Below, piece after piece: positions 23,568 through 31,566 of a DNA stretch of 64,000 bases. Positions within the stretch are counted from its first letter, which is position 1. Each line of letters starts with the position of its first letter. The DNA is taken from positions 248,001-312,000 of the forward strand of contig NZ_JBELOI010000002.1 in assembly GCF_040276065.1 (NCBI RefSeq), in the 5' to 3' direction. The notes below the pieces were generated by a model that worked only from the letters and a program-made list of their open reading frames with translations, was not told the DNA's origin and did not search any database. Source of the DNA: Castellaniella sp040276065. GTDB lineage: Bacteria > Pseudomonadota > Gammaproteobacteria > Burkholderiales > Burkholderiaceae_B. Position numbers and translations under genes: made by a program.

Positions 23568-24527
23568 CTAGTCGCCGGGCTTGCGATGCGCCCTGGGGTG
23601 CGCCTGGTCGTAGCTGGCGGCCAGATGCTGGAAGTCCAGCCGGGTGTAGATTTGCGTGGTCGAGATGTTCGCGTGGCCCAGCAGTTCCTGGACTGCGCGC
23701 AGGTCTTGCGCGGATTGCAACAGGTGGCTGGCAAAGCTATGACGCAGGCTGTGCGGATGTACGTGCAGCGGCAGGCCGACGCGCCGCGCGAGCCGGTCGA
23801 GTTGCAGTTGCACCACCCGGGGGCTGATGCGCGCGCCGCGCGCACCCAGGAACAACGCGGCGCGGGTGGTCGCGTCGGGCTGGGCGGGCAGCAGTTCCGC
23901 GCGCACTGACAGCCAGGCGCGCAACGCCTCGATGGCCCGCCCGCCGAGGGGAACGATGCGCGTCTTGCCCCCTTTGCCGCGCACCACCGCCTCGCTTTCG
24001 TCGAGCTGGATCCAGCTGTGCGACGCGTAGCCGTCCTCGCGGACCGGGACGTGGTCCAGGCCCACCAGCTCGGCCAGCCGCAGGCCGCTGGAATACAAGA
24101 CCTCGAACATCGCCAGATCGCGCCGCTCGATCGGGGATTCGGCGGGCGGCAAGCCGCTGCGGTCGAGCAGCGCCTGGGCATGGTCCACTGACAGGGCCTT
24201 GGGCAGTGAGCGTGGAATCTTGGGCGCGCGCACACCGTGGGCCGGGTTGCGCTCGAGTCCGGCGGCGGGCGCGCGCCACTCGAAGTAGCCGCGCCATGCC
24301 GCCAGCGCGCGCGCCAGGCTGCGGGGCTTGAGACCCTGGGCATGCAGGCGCGCGAGCGCCTGGCGGATGTGCGATTCCGTGAATGCGTCGAGCGCCAGGC
24401 CCGGGTGGCAGCGTTGCAGCGCCGCCACGTCGCGGCGGTAGCCGGCGATGGTGTGCGTGGCATAGCGCCGCTGTTCGCCCAGCTCGGCCAGCCAGGCCTC
24501 AATCGCGCGCGCGTCGTCGTCGGCCAT
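23568..24527 (-). CDS. xerC: tyrosine recombinase XerC
   Basis: Resolves chromosome dimers at dif with XerD. 319 aa: N-terminal core-binding domain (AWLAELGEQRRYATHTIAGYRRDVAAL), then the catalytic domain with Arg in YSSGLRLAELVGL, Lys in GKGGKTRIVPLGG, the HxxR box in HPHSLRHSFASHLL, the second His in LGHANISTTQIY and the nucleophile Tyr in IYTRLDF. It is in the usual dapF-DUF484-xerC order, which supports XerC over a phage or integron integrase. Confidence 0.93.
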   Translation of the reverse strand: MADDDARAIEAWLAELGEQRRYATHTIAGYRRDVAALQRCHPGLALDAFTESHIRQALARLHAQGLKPRSLARALAAWRGYFEWRAPAAGLERNPAHGVRAPKIPRSLPKALSVDHAQALLDRSGLPPAESPIERRDLAMFEVLYSSGLRLAELVGLDHVPVREDGYASHSWIQLDESEAVVRGKGGKTRIVPLGGRAIEALRAWLSVRAELLPAQPDATTRAALFLGARGARISPRVVQLQLDRLARRVGLPLHVHPHSLRHSFASHLLQSAQDLRAVQELLGHANISTTQIYTRLDFQHLAASYDQAHPRAHRKPGD

Positions 24528-24538
24528 GGTCTGGTGTC

Positions 24539-25219
24539 TCAGGCCGCGTCGGGCGCAGGGGCCGCCAGCCGCCCGAGCGCTGCGCCCGCCAGCAAGGCGA
24601 TGATGTCGAGAAACGCGGTGCCCATGTCATCGGTAAAGCGTACGGGATCGCCGGATCCCAGCACCAGCAGGCCGATCGGCGCCTGGCCCGCAAGCGGGCG
24701 CAGCGCCATGATCGCCAGCGAGGCGGGCGGCGAACCCAGCCAGGCGGCGGCGTCCTGTCCGGCGAGCGGTCCGCAGTACGGGTGCTCGAGCGTGTCCGCA
24801 TAGTCGCGGATCCCCGGGGTGACGTCTTGGGCGAATTCGCTCTCGGCCAAGGCGGGCAGATCCCAGACGCGCAGGGCGAGAGCGGGCAGATCGAACAGAT
24901 CGCCCAGGCTGCGGATGATGTGCGCCGGGAGCAGGGTGGCGTCGGGCTCGGCCAGCATGCGGGCGCACCATTGCGTGATCGAGCGGTTGATGTGCTCGTT
25001 GCCGCCCGCGTTGTACAGCAATTGCGCGAGGCGGCGTTCCTGTTCCTTGGCGCGGCCGCGCAGGGTGAGGATCTGGCGCTCGCCCAGCGAGATGGCGCGC
25101 GCCTGATGCGGGTGCGGCACGTTCAGGTTGGCGAACAGTTCGGCGTGCTGTTCAAAGAAATCTGGGCGGGTGCTGAGATATTCGGCGATAGCCTGGGCGG
25201 TCAGCGCGTCTTGAGTCAT
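24539..25219 (-). CDS. DUF484 family protein
   Basis: 226-aa cytosolic protein of the DUF484 family, a GAF-like domain protein nearly always found between dapF and xerC. Recognised by IAEYLSTRPDFFEQHAELFANLNVPHPH at the N-terminus, a short coiled coil (LTLRGRAKEQERRLAQLLYNA) and a GAF-like C-terminal half. Function is unknown. Its ATG overlaps the dapF stop by 4 bases. Confidence 0.9.
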   Translation of the reverse strand: MTQDALTAQAIAEYLSTRPDFFEQHAELFANLNVPHPHQARAISLGERQILTLRGRAKEQERRLAQLLYNAGGNEHINRSITQWCARMLAEPDATLLPAHIIRSLGDLFDLPALALRVWDLPALAESEFAQDVTPGIRDYADTLEHPYCGPLAGQDAAAWLGSPPASLAIMALRPLAGQAPIGLLVLGSGDPVRFTDDMGTAFLDIIALLAGAALGRLAAPAPDAA

Positions 25220-26103
25220 GTCCTGGTGGATCCCCTGGTGGTTGCGGTCAGGGCGTCGATGTCGACCTGGCCGTTGAAGACAGTGATGGCTGGCCCGCGC
25301 ATGCGCAAGCGGCCGCCTTCCCAATCGATATGTAGCGTGCCGCCGCGCGTGTCGACCCGCACGGGGTTTGCAAGCAGCCCGCGGCGCAGGCCCGCCACCG
25401 CCGCCGCGCAGGCGCCCGTGCCGCAGGCCAGGGTTTCACCCGCGCCGCGCTCGTGGACGCGCAGGCGGATGTGGCGCCGCCCGACGATCTGCATGAAGCC
25501 GACATTCACGTGCTGCGCAAAGCGCGGGTGCGATTCGATGGCCGGCCCGATGGCGCCCACCGGGTAGTGGTCCACGTCCTCGACCTGGAGCACGGCGTGC
25601 GGGTTCGAGATCGCCACCAGCGACCACATCAGACCTTCGTGGCCGGGCGGATCGAGGCGATAGAGCGTGTCGTCCGCGCAGGCCCGGGTCTCGAGGCCGC
25701 GGGCATCGAAATGCAGGTCGGCGGGCTCGAAGCGGGTCTGCCCCATGTCGACCGTCACCTCGCCGTCCCCGGTTTCTTCGAGCACGATCAGCCCAGTGCT
25801 GATTTCGGCGCGCAAGGGGTTGCGGTGCGAGAGGCCCTGTTCGTGGACGAAGCGCGCGAAACAGCGTGCGCCGTTGCCGCAGTGCTCGACCTCGCCGCCA
25901 TCGGCGTTGAAGATCCGGTAGCGAAAGTCGGCCTCGGGGTGCAGGGGTTCTTCGACGAGCAGGATCTGGTCGGCGCCGATGCCGAAGTGGCGGTCGGCCA
26001 GCGCCCGGGCGCGCTCGGGCGTCATGTGGATGGGCTGGCGCACGCCATCGAGCATGATGAAATCGTTGCCCGTGCCTTGCATCTTGGTGAAGTTCCAGAT
26101 CAT
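25216..26103 (-). CDS. dapF: diaminopimelate epimerase DapF
   Basis: Converts LL- to meso-diaminopimelate for lysine and peptidoglycan. 295 aa. The two catalytic cysteines are in the mirrored motifs EHCGNGARCFA and LACGTGACAAAV, with FTKMQGTGNDFIMLD at the N-terminus. ATG 26103 is chosen; a few residues upstream in frame are not conserved. It is first of dapF-DUF484-xerC. Confidence 0.96.
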   Translation of the reverse strand: MIWNFTKMQGTGNDFIMLDGVRQPIHMTPERARALADRHFGIGADQILLVEEPLHPEADFRYRIFNADGGEVEHCGNGARCFARFVHEQGLSHRNPLRAEISTGLIVLEETGDGEVTVDMGQTRFEPADLHFDARGLETRACADDTLYRLDPPGHEGLMWSLVAISNPHAVLQVEDVDHYPVGAIGPAIESHPRFAQHVNVGFMQIVGRRHIRLRVHERGAGETLACGTGACAAAVAGLRRGLLANPVRVDTRGGTLHIDWEGGRLRMRGPAITVFNGQVDIDALTATTRGSTRT

Positions 26104-26205
26104 CCCGGAATTATCCTGCAAAGCGTGCCGGCGAACCAGTGTTGCGGCCGGTGCCGGGCGTTGCGGGCGATCCCGGCCGTCCGCCCGACCCGCCGGGGAT
26201 GTGGT

Positions 26206-27096
26206 TCAGTAGAACCCCGGCTCGCCTTCGGGGCGGGTCTTGAAGCGCCGGTGGACCCAATAATATTGGGCAGGATCCTTGCGGACCTCCTCCTCGATCA
26301 GGCGATTCAGGCGCGCGGTGGCCGCCGCCGGATCGTCGTCCCCGGGGAACGCCTCCAGCGGTGCGCCGACCTCGACCCGGTAGCGCCCCGTGGCCGCATC
26401 CAGCCGGCTGATGACCGGCACCACCGCGGCATCCCAGGCCTGGGCGATCTGCGCGGCCGACAGCAAGGTGGCCGCCGGGATGCCGAAGAAGGGGACGAAC
26501 GCACTGCCTTGGCGGCCGAAATCCATATCGGGCAGGTAATAGACCGGGATCCCCTTGCGCAGATGCCGGATCAGCCCGCGCACGCCGTCGTGGCGGTTGA
26601 CCAGATGCACCTGGTGGAAGCGCCCCCGGCCCTGGCGCACGATCTCGTCGACGTCGTGGTCGCTCTGCTGCGTGTACAGCGTGGCCGATTCCTTCAGGAA
26701 CAGGGTCAGGCGGGTCGCGGCGGCGTCCAGTGCGATGAAGTGGGGCGCGAACATCAGGATGGGCCGGCCTTGGTCGAGCAATGTGCTCAGGTGCGCCTCG
26801 CCCTGCAGTTCGATGGTGTCCAGGATGCGTTCGGGCGTGCCGAACCAGCACAAGCCCCGGTCGACGAATGACTGGGCCAGCAGGCGGAAGTGGCGCCGCA
26901 GCAGTGCCTCGCGCGCGGCGGCATCCATGTCGGGAAAGCAGAGGCGCAGGTTGGTGCGCACGATGTGCGTGCGCGAGCGCAGCAGCCATGGCGTGATCCG
27001 GCCCAGGACCCGTCCCCAGCGCAGCCGCGCGGCCGTGGAGCAGTGGCCGAAGTAACCCAGCACCACCCGCAGCAGGGATTTCTTGCCGAGGCTCAT
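26206..27096 (-). CDS. LpxL/HtrB-type lipid A acyltransferase (second copy)
   Basis: 296-aa inner-membrane-associated acyltransferase that adds a secondary acyl chain to Kdo2-lipid IVA. The HX4D catalytic motif is HFIALD; YYLPDMDFG and VRKDPAQYYWVHRRFKTRP are family signatures. Its ATG overlaps the stop of the other LpxL-type gene by 4 bases. Tandem lpxL genes next to metK are known from Bordetella, where the two copies acylate different positions or function under different conditions. Confidence 0.88.
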   Translation of the reverse strand: MSLGKKSLLRVVLGYFGHCSTAARLRWGRVLGRITPWLLRSRTHIVRTNLRLCFPDMDAAAREALLRRHFRLLAQSFVDRGLCWFGTPERILDTIELQGEAHLSTLLDQGRPILMFAPHFIALDAAATRLTLFLKESATLYTQQSDHDVDEIVRQGRGRFHQVHLVNRHDGVRGLIRHLRKGIPVYYLPDMDFGRQGSAFVPFFGIPAATLLSAAQIAQAWDAAVVPVISRLDAATGRYRVEVGAPLEAFPGDDDPAAATARLNRLIEEEVRKDPAQYYWVHRRFKTRPEGEPGFY

Positions 27097-27944
27097 GCGG
27101 CCCCCTCGGGGAGCGGGGGCGCATCCTCGGGTTGCTTGTAGCGGTTGTAGCTCCACAGGTACTGCTCGGGGAATCGGCGGATCAGGGTTTCCATCGCGTG
27201 GTTGATCGAGGCGGCGACCGCCTCCGGCGTGTCGGCCAGGGGTTCCGGCAGCCGCAGGTAATGGATGTTCCACCCGCGCCCGCCGGGCAGGCGCTCGCCG
27301 GCGGTGAGGATCACCGCCACGCCGGCCTGTAGCGCCAGACGCGCGGCCAGTGTCATGGTCAGGGCATGGCGGCCGAAGACGGGCAGCCAGACGCCGTCGC
27401 CCTCGCGCGGCACCTGGTCGGGCAGCATGCCGATCGCCTCGCCGCGCTTGAGCGCACGCACGAACTCGCGCACGCCGTGGCGGTTCGCGGGTACGGCCCG
27501 CAGCTTGGGCATGTCGCGGGCCGACTCCACGATCGGGTCCAGCAGCGGACTGCGCGACGGACGGTACATCACCGTCAGAGGGCCGTATTGCGTCAGGTGG
27601 CGCGCGGTGATTTCGAAGCAACCCAGGTGTGGAGTCAGATAGATGATGCCGCGGCCCTCCGCCAGCGCCGCGCGCACGATGCCTTCTTCGTCGCTGCGGG
27701 TGATCGCCAGGCATTCGCGGGTGCGCCACCAGACCTTTGGGATTTCGAGGATCATGGCGCCGGATTCGGCCGCCGCGCGGCGCATGAACGCGGGATCGTC
27801 ATAGCCTGCTTGCCGGGCGTTGCTTTGCAAGCGCCGGCGATAGCGGCCGGGAAACGCATAGACGAGCAGGCCCAGCGCGCGGCCGACGAGCCGCAGCAGC
27901 CCCAGAGGCAGCGCGGCCAGCAGTCTGGCGAAGAACGACAGCAT
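27093..27944 (-). CDS. LpxL/HtrB-type lipid A acyltransferase (first copy)
   Basis: 283-aa lysophospholipid/lauroyl acyltransferase family protein with an N-terminal membrane helix (FFARLLAALPLGLLRLVGRALGLL). The catalytic motif here reads HLGCFE (HX4E), the more common form, in contrast to HX4D in the neighbour. PDQVPREGDGVWLPVFG and FPEQYLWSYNRYKQP are further family blocks. It is transcribed away from metK. Confidence 0.88.
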   Translation of the reverse strand: MLSFFARLLAALPLGLLRLVGRALGLLVYAFPGRYRRRLQSNARQAGYDDPAFMRRAAAESGAMILEIPKVWWRTRECLAITRSDEEGIVRAALAEGRGIIYLTPHLGCFEITARHLTQYGPLTVMYRPSRSPLLDPIVESARDMPKLRAVPANRHGVREFVRALKRGEAIGMLPDQVPREGDGVWLPVFGRHALTMTLAARLALQAGVAVILTAGERLPGGRGWNIHYLRLPEPLADTPEAVAASINHAMETLIRRFPEQYLWSYNRYKQPEDAPPLPEGAA

Positions 27945-28040
27945 GTGCGGAGCGACTCCTTACGAGGCGGGCGGACCCCGATACCCCTGACGAACGAGAA
28001 GAATTCTGCGGCGAGGGCCTATTTTCGCTTAAAATCCGAT

Positions 28041-28112
28041 CCATCGCTGAGTTAACCGACAACTTGCGGAGCGATACCGGCCCCTGCGGGGTCGTCGAAA
28101 AACCGCTAAAGC
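28041..28112 (+). ncRNA. SAM-II-like riboswitch upstream of metK
   Basis: The order of elements matches SAM-II: stem P1 ATCGCT (28043-28048) with AGCGAT (28070-28075); a loop containing TGAGTTAACCG; and GCGG (28066-28069), which can form a pseudoknot with CCGC (28103-28106), followed directly by TAAAG. The Agrobacterium/metagenomic SAM-II core has the same GCTGATTTAACC...GCTAAA arrangement. An extra 7-bp hairpin (28078-28094) is inserted between P1 and the pseudoknot strand. A -10-like TAAAAT lies at 28030-28035, so transcription would begin at about 28041. Confidence 0.72.
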
Positions 28113-28165
28113 GTCGCGCCCCGACTCCTTGGTATGAGGTGCAACGCGTTTCGTTCAACCTCGTT

Positions 28166-28181
28166 CCGGCGCATGCGCCGG
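28166..28181 (+). promoter_or_regulatory. GC-rich palindrome in the metK leader
   Basis: CCGGCGCATGCGCCGG, a perfect 16-base palindrome between the riboswitch and the metK ribosome site (about 28190-28195, TAAGGA). There is no U-tract, so it may be part of the expression platform acting on translation or Rho rather than an intrinsic terminator. Confidence 0.4.
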
Positions 28182-28203
28182 CACATTCTAAGGACGCATC
28201 GCT

Positions 28204-29367
28204 GTGGCAAACAACGATTTTCTCTTCACTTCCGAATCGGTCTCCGAAGGCCATCCCGACAAGGTCGCCGACCAGATTTCCGACGCCATCCTCGACGCGC
28301 TGCTCGCGCAGGACCCCAATTCGCGCGTGGCCGCGGAAACACTCTGCAACACCGGGCTGGTGGTCCTCGCCGGCGAGATCACGACTACGGCCAACATCGA
28401 TTACATCCAGATCGCCCGCGACACCATCCGGCGCATCGGCTACGACAACACGGACTACGGCATCGACTACAAGGGCTGCGCGGTGCTGGTCGCCTATGAC
28501 AAGCAGTCGCCGGACATCGCCCAGGGCGTGGACCGCACGCCCGAAGAGATCCTCAATCAGGGCGCCGGCGATCAGGGCCTGATGTTCGGCTACGCCTGCG
28601 ACGAGACCCCCGACCTGATGCCCGCACCCATCTGGTACGCGCACCGGATCATGCAGCGCCAGAGCGAGCTGCGCAAGGACGGCCGCCTGCCTTGGCTGCG
28701 TCCCGACGCCAAGTCCCAGGTGACCTTCCGCTATCTCGAAGGCCGGCCCGCCGAGGTCGATACCGTCGTGGTGTCCACCCAGCATCACCCCGACATTTCG
28801 CAGGCCGACATCCGCGACGCAGTGATCGAGCACATCATCCGGCCGGTCTTCCCCGAAGGCCTGCTGACCGACCGCACGCGCTACATGATCAACCCCACGG
28901 GCAAGTTCGTCATCGGCGGCCCGCAAGGCGATTGCGGCCTGACCGGCCGCAAGATCATCGTCGACACCTATGGCGGCGCCTGCCCCCATGGCGGCGGCGC
29001 ATTCTCGGGCAAGGATCCCTCCAAGGTCGACCGCTCGGCCGCCTACGCCGCCCGCTACGTGGCCAAGAACGTCGTCGCTGCGGGCCTGGCGCGCCAGTGC
29101 CAGGTGCAGGTCAGCTACGCCATCGGCGTGGCCGAACCCATCAACATCACGGTCTATACCGAGGGCACCGGCGTCATTCCCGACGAGCAGATCGCGCGCC
29201 TGGTGCGCGAGCATTTCGACCTGCGGCCCAAGGGCATCATCAATATGCTGGACCTGTTGCGTCCCATCTATTCCAAGTCTGCCGCCTACGGCCATTTCGG
29301 TCGCAGCGAACCGGAATTCAGCTGGGAAGCCACCGACAAGGTCCAGGTGCTCAAGGCCGCCGCCTGA
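28204..29367 (+). CDS. metK: S-adenosylmethionine synthetase MetK
   Basis: Makes SAM from methionine and ATP. 387 aa with GTG start; N-terminus FTSESVSEGHPDKVADQISDA, ATP-site GAGDQGLMFGYA, P-loop-like GGGAFSGKDPSKVDRSAAY and C-terminal YGHFGR. The long leader carries a SAM-II-like aptamer, which would give feedback control by the product. It is divergent from the lpxL-type genes. ahcY and metF, the next enzymes of the methyl cycle, lie 9 kb downstream with their own SAH riboswitch. Confidence 0.97.
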   Translation: MANNDFLFTSESVSEGHPDKVADQISDAILDALLAQDPNSRVAAETLCNTGLVVLAGEITTTANIDYIQIARDTIRRIGYDNTDYGIDYKGCAVLVAYDKQSPDIAQGVDRTPEEILNQGAGDQGLMFGYACDETPDLMPAPIWYAHRIMQRQSELRKDGRLPWLRPDAKSQVTFRYLEGRPAEVDTVVVSTQHHPDISQADIRDAVIEHIIRPVFPEGLLTDRTRYMINPTGKFVIGGPQGDCGLTGRKIIVDTYGGACPHGGGAFSGKDPSKVDRSAAYAARYVAKNVVAAGLARQCQVQVSYAIGVAEPINITVYTEGTGVIPDEQIARLVREHFDLRPKGIINMLDLLRPIYSKSAAYGHFGRSEPEFSWEATDKVQVLKAAA

Positions 29368-29375
29368 GGCCGGGC

Positions 29376-29741
29376 GTGGACGAGCGCGACGGACCCCGGG
29401 CCCCATCCTCGACGCAGGGCGCCGATCCGCCGCGCGGCCTGCGTCACGAGGCCCTGACCGTTTCCGGCCACGCCGACTCGCCCGCCGCTGACCCGAGCAC
29501 CGCCGCGCAGGCGGACTCCCGCTCGCTCAGCCCCACCGATTCCCCTTGCGTCGCCCTGTGTTCCACCCTGTACGACGACGTCTGCCGGGGCTGTGGACGC
29601 ACGGTCTTCGAGGTCGCCAATTGGGTCTTCCTGGAAGAGGCCGAAAAGCGCGAGGTTTGGGACCGCATCCGCAGCCAGGGCTTTCCCCGCAGGCGACCGG
29701 CCGCGGGGCGTCAAGCGCCGCGGCCCGGCGAGGAAAAATAG
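29376..29741 (+). CDS. DUF1289 protein
   Basis: About 121 aa from GTG 29376. Only the C-terminal half is conserved: SPCVALCSTLYDDVCRGCGRTVFEVANWVFLEEAEKREVWDRI (split family pattern SPC...C...C.GCGRT..E...W). Four cysteines could hold a metal or Fe-S cluster; function unknown. The N-terminal 50 residues are low-complexity and the start is uncertain. It follows metK by 8 bases, and its last 31 bases overlap tail-to-tail with the CtaA-like gene on the other strand. Confidence 0.7.
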   Translation: MDERDGPRAPSSTQGADPPRGLRHEALTVSGHADSPAADPSTAAQADSRSLSPTDSPCVALCSTLYDDVCRGCGRTVFEVANWVFLEEAEKREVWDRIRSQGFPRRRPAAGRQAPRPGEEK

Positions 29742-30598
29742 CCGCCCGGGACGCTCGCCAGCAGGGCCAGCAGCAGCGCCGCGCAGAGATTGTGCATCAA
29801 GGCCAGCGCCAGCGGTGCATCCAGCGTCACCAGGACGAGGCCCAAGACCGCCAGCGCGATCGACAGACCCGCCAGCCCCGCGGCGACGGCGCGTGCGCCT
29901 CGGCGCCAGGCCCGCCACGACAAGGTCAGCAGCAGCGCCGCCAGCGCCAGCCCCGCGGCCCGATGTGCCACGGCTACCGCGGCGCCACCCGCGTCCGCGC
30001 TCGCCAACCCTCCCAGGGCCGCTTGGGCCAGCACCAGCAGGATCGCCAGCCGGATCCAGGGTGCCGACGGCGCGCGGCGGCCATCCCTCGCGGGCGGTCG
30101 CATCGTCGTAGAGGCCAGCCGCGTTCCGAGGGCGAACATCGCAAATCCCCCGAGCAGGTTGCCCAGCATCACCGCCGGCCGCGCGGACGCGCCCGCCCAG
30201 AATCCGAGTGCCGCCAGGGACAGCGCCAGGCCCAGCAGGCCCAGCGCGATGCGGCCTTCGGCCCACAGCGCGGGACGCGGCCCCAGGGCGATGATCAGCA
30301 TGGCCAGCACCAGCAACAGGACCGCCGAGGCCGCCGTCCGGTGCGCCGTGCGTGCGGCCGGCGCGGCGGCGGCCTGCGGCCCGGCGTCCCGGTCCGCGTC
30401 GGGCGCACGCGCCGCCTGGCCCTGGCATTGAGGCCAGGGCTCGCAGGGCGGGGTCGCCCGGGTCAGCCGCATATGGGCGCTCAGGCCGATGATCAGCAGT
30501 ATCAGGGCCGCGCAGAGCCATGCGATGCGGCGCAGCCAAGTGAGCCGGCGGGCTCTATGGGCCGATGCGGGGTGCGGAAGGGAAGCGGGAATGCGCAT
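29711..30598 (-). CDS. CtaA/COX15-like heme A synthase family protein
   Basis: 295-aa polytopic membrane protein with about eight hydrophobic segments. CtaA-type signatures are HMRLTRATPPCEPWPQCQGQ after helix 1 (conserved Cys pair loop), AHRTAASAVLLLVLAM, VAHRAAGLALAALL and LMHNLCAALLLALL, giving His residues positioned for heme. CtaA oxidises heme O to heme A for aa3-type oxidases. ATG 30598 (gagga upstream) is chosen over an upstream in-frame ATG. It is divergent from the NorSY-like operon, suggesting it supplies or modifies heme for those enzymes (inference). Sequence is more divergent than housekeeping CtaA, so activity is not assured. Confidence 0.72.
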   Translation of the reverse strand: MRIPASLPHPASAHRARRLTWLRRIAWLCAALILLIIGLSAHMRLTRATPPCEPWPQCQGQAARAPDADRDAGPQAAAAPAARTAHRTAASAVLLLVLAMLIIALGPRPALWAEGRIALGLLGLALSLAALGFWAGASARPAVMLGNLLGGFAMFALGTRLASTTMRPPARDGRRAPSAPWIRLAILLVLAQAALGGLASADAGGAAVAVAHRAAGLALAALLLTLSWRAWRRGARAVAAGLAGLSIALAVLGLVLVTLDAPLALALMHNLCAALLLALLASVPGGYFSSPGRGA

Positions 30599-30719
30599 CC
30601 TGGCGGTTCCTCGTGTGGGGTTGTGGCCCCAGTCTGCGGACGGGCGTCGTGTCATTTTGACATCTTTTGGCGGCGGCCCGCCCGCTTGCCGCACGAAACC
30701 TGGGGTCGAAAATCCAGAA

Positions 30720-30733
30720 TTGATTTACATCAT
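30720..30733. promoter_or_regulatory. FNR/DNR-type box of the norSY-like operon
   Basis: TTGAT-TTAC-ATCAT matches 9 of the 10 consensus half-site bases of TTGAT-N4-ATCAA. A class II activator centred at 30726.5 predicts a -10 hexamer at 30756-30761; precisely there is GACAAT. Transcription would begin near 30768, 80 bases before the first start codon. Confidence 0.78.
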
Positions 30734-30847
30734 GGCGTTGGCCTCGTCGGCCCCGGACAATCTCATCAACCCTGAAACAGGTATTCGCCGGGTGTCCATA
30801 CCGTATCCGACAAGAACACCCGGGACATTTCGAGTGAGGAGACGAGC

Positions 30848-31003
30848 ATGGACCACCATGACGACGAGGACGAGAAGGTTCCGCTTATCCAGCAACTGCT
30901 GGACAGTCCTTTTCTGCTGCTTTTTTTGGGCGTGATGATCCCCATGGTGGTCTACAACCTCTGGGGCTTCATCGACATTCTGACCATTCCCGCGGCCAAA
31001 TAA
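30848..31003 (+). CDS. 51-aa single-helix membrane peptide
   Basis: Begins MDHHDDEDEKVPLIQQLL, an acidic/His N-terminus, then one transmembrane helix (SPFLLLFLGVMIPMVVYNLW) and a short tail ending PAAK. A GAGGAG-like ribosome site precedes ATG 30848 and norS starts 10 bases after the stop, so it is very likely translated. Small helical subunits are common in heme-copper enzymes (CcoQ, subunit IV), and this is probably one for the NorSY-like complex. No family name can be assigned from memory. Confidence 0.75.
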   Translation: MDHHDDEDEKVPLIQQLLDSPFLLLFLGVMIPMVVYNLWGFIDILTIPAAK

Positions 31004-31013
31004 GGAAGCCGAC

Positions 31014-31553
31014 ATGAGCGCGATACTGCCCCCCTCAGAGCGGCTATGGTGGAAGCACCCCCTCGACCGCCTCGAAGCCACCTGGATCATCATTTCCTTT
31101 GCCTGGTGCATGATCATGTTCTTCATGATGGTGTTCTGGCACGTCTACGGCAAACAGAACCTCGCCACCGAGACCTACAAGACCAATCCCGCGCTGTTCA
31201 TGGCCCAGACGCAGGCTTTCGTGGACAAATGGACGGTGCGCACCGAGACCGACCAGAAAATCCCCGTGGTGGCGCCGCCCGAGGGATCCGACATCTATCT
31301 GATCGCCCGTCTCTGGAGCTTCTGGCCCATCCTCGAGCTGGAAAAGGGCAAGACCTACAAGCTGCACCTGACCGCCATGGACTACAACCACGGCTTCTCG
31401 CTGCAGCCCACCAACATCAACATCCAGGTGGTGCCGGGCTACGAGCACGTGATCAAGATCACGCCCAATGAGTCCGGCGTCTTTTCCATTGTGTGCAACG
31501 AGTATTGCGGCATCGGCCACCACGAGATGGTGAGCCGCCTGTACGTCAAGTAA
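31014..31553 (+). CDS. norS: heme-copper enzyme subunit II with CuA site (NorS-like)
   Basis: 179 aa: one N-terminal membrane helix (WIIISFAWCMIMFFMMVFWHVYG), then a periplasmic cupredoxin domain. The complete CuA ligand set is present: His126 (DYNHGF), Cys161, Cys165, His169 and Met172 in CNEYCGIGHHEM. The CuA centre takes electrons from a cytochrome c. Together with the next genes the order norS-norY-senC matches the sNOR cluster described in ammonia oxidisers. A ba3-type oxidase subunit II is the alternative reading. Confidence 0.82.
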   Translation: MSAILPPSERLWWKHPLDRLEATWIIISFAWCMIMFFMMVFWHVYGKQNLATETYKTNPALFMAQTQAFVDKWTVRTETDQKIPVVAPPEGSDIYLIARLWSFWPILELEKGKTYKLHLTAMDYNHGFSLQPTNINIQVVPGYEHVIKITPNESGVFSIVCNEYCGIGHHEMVSRLYVK

Positions 31554-31566
31554 AGCGAGGACCGAA

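Noticed and set aside
23568..24527. Tyrosine recombinase as a marker of an integrated element
   Set aside because: Its dapF-DUF484 neighbours and length identify housekeeping XerC; no attachment repeats or cargo are seen.
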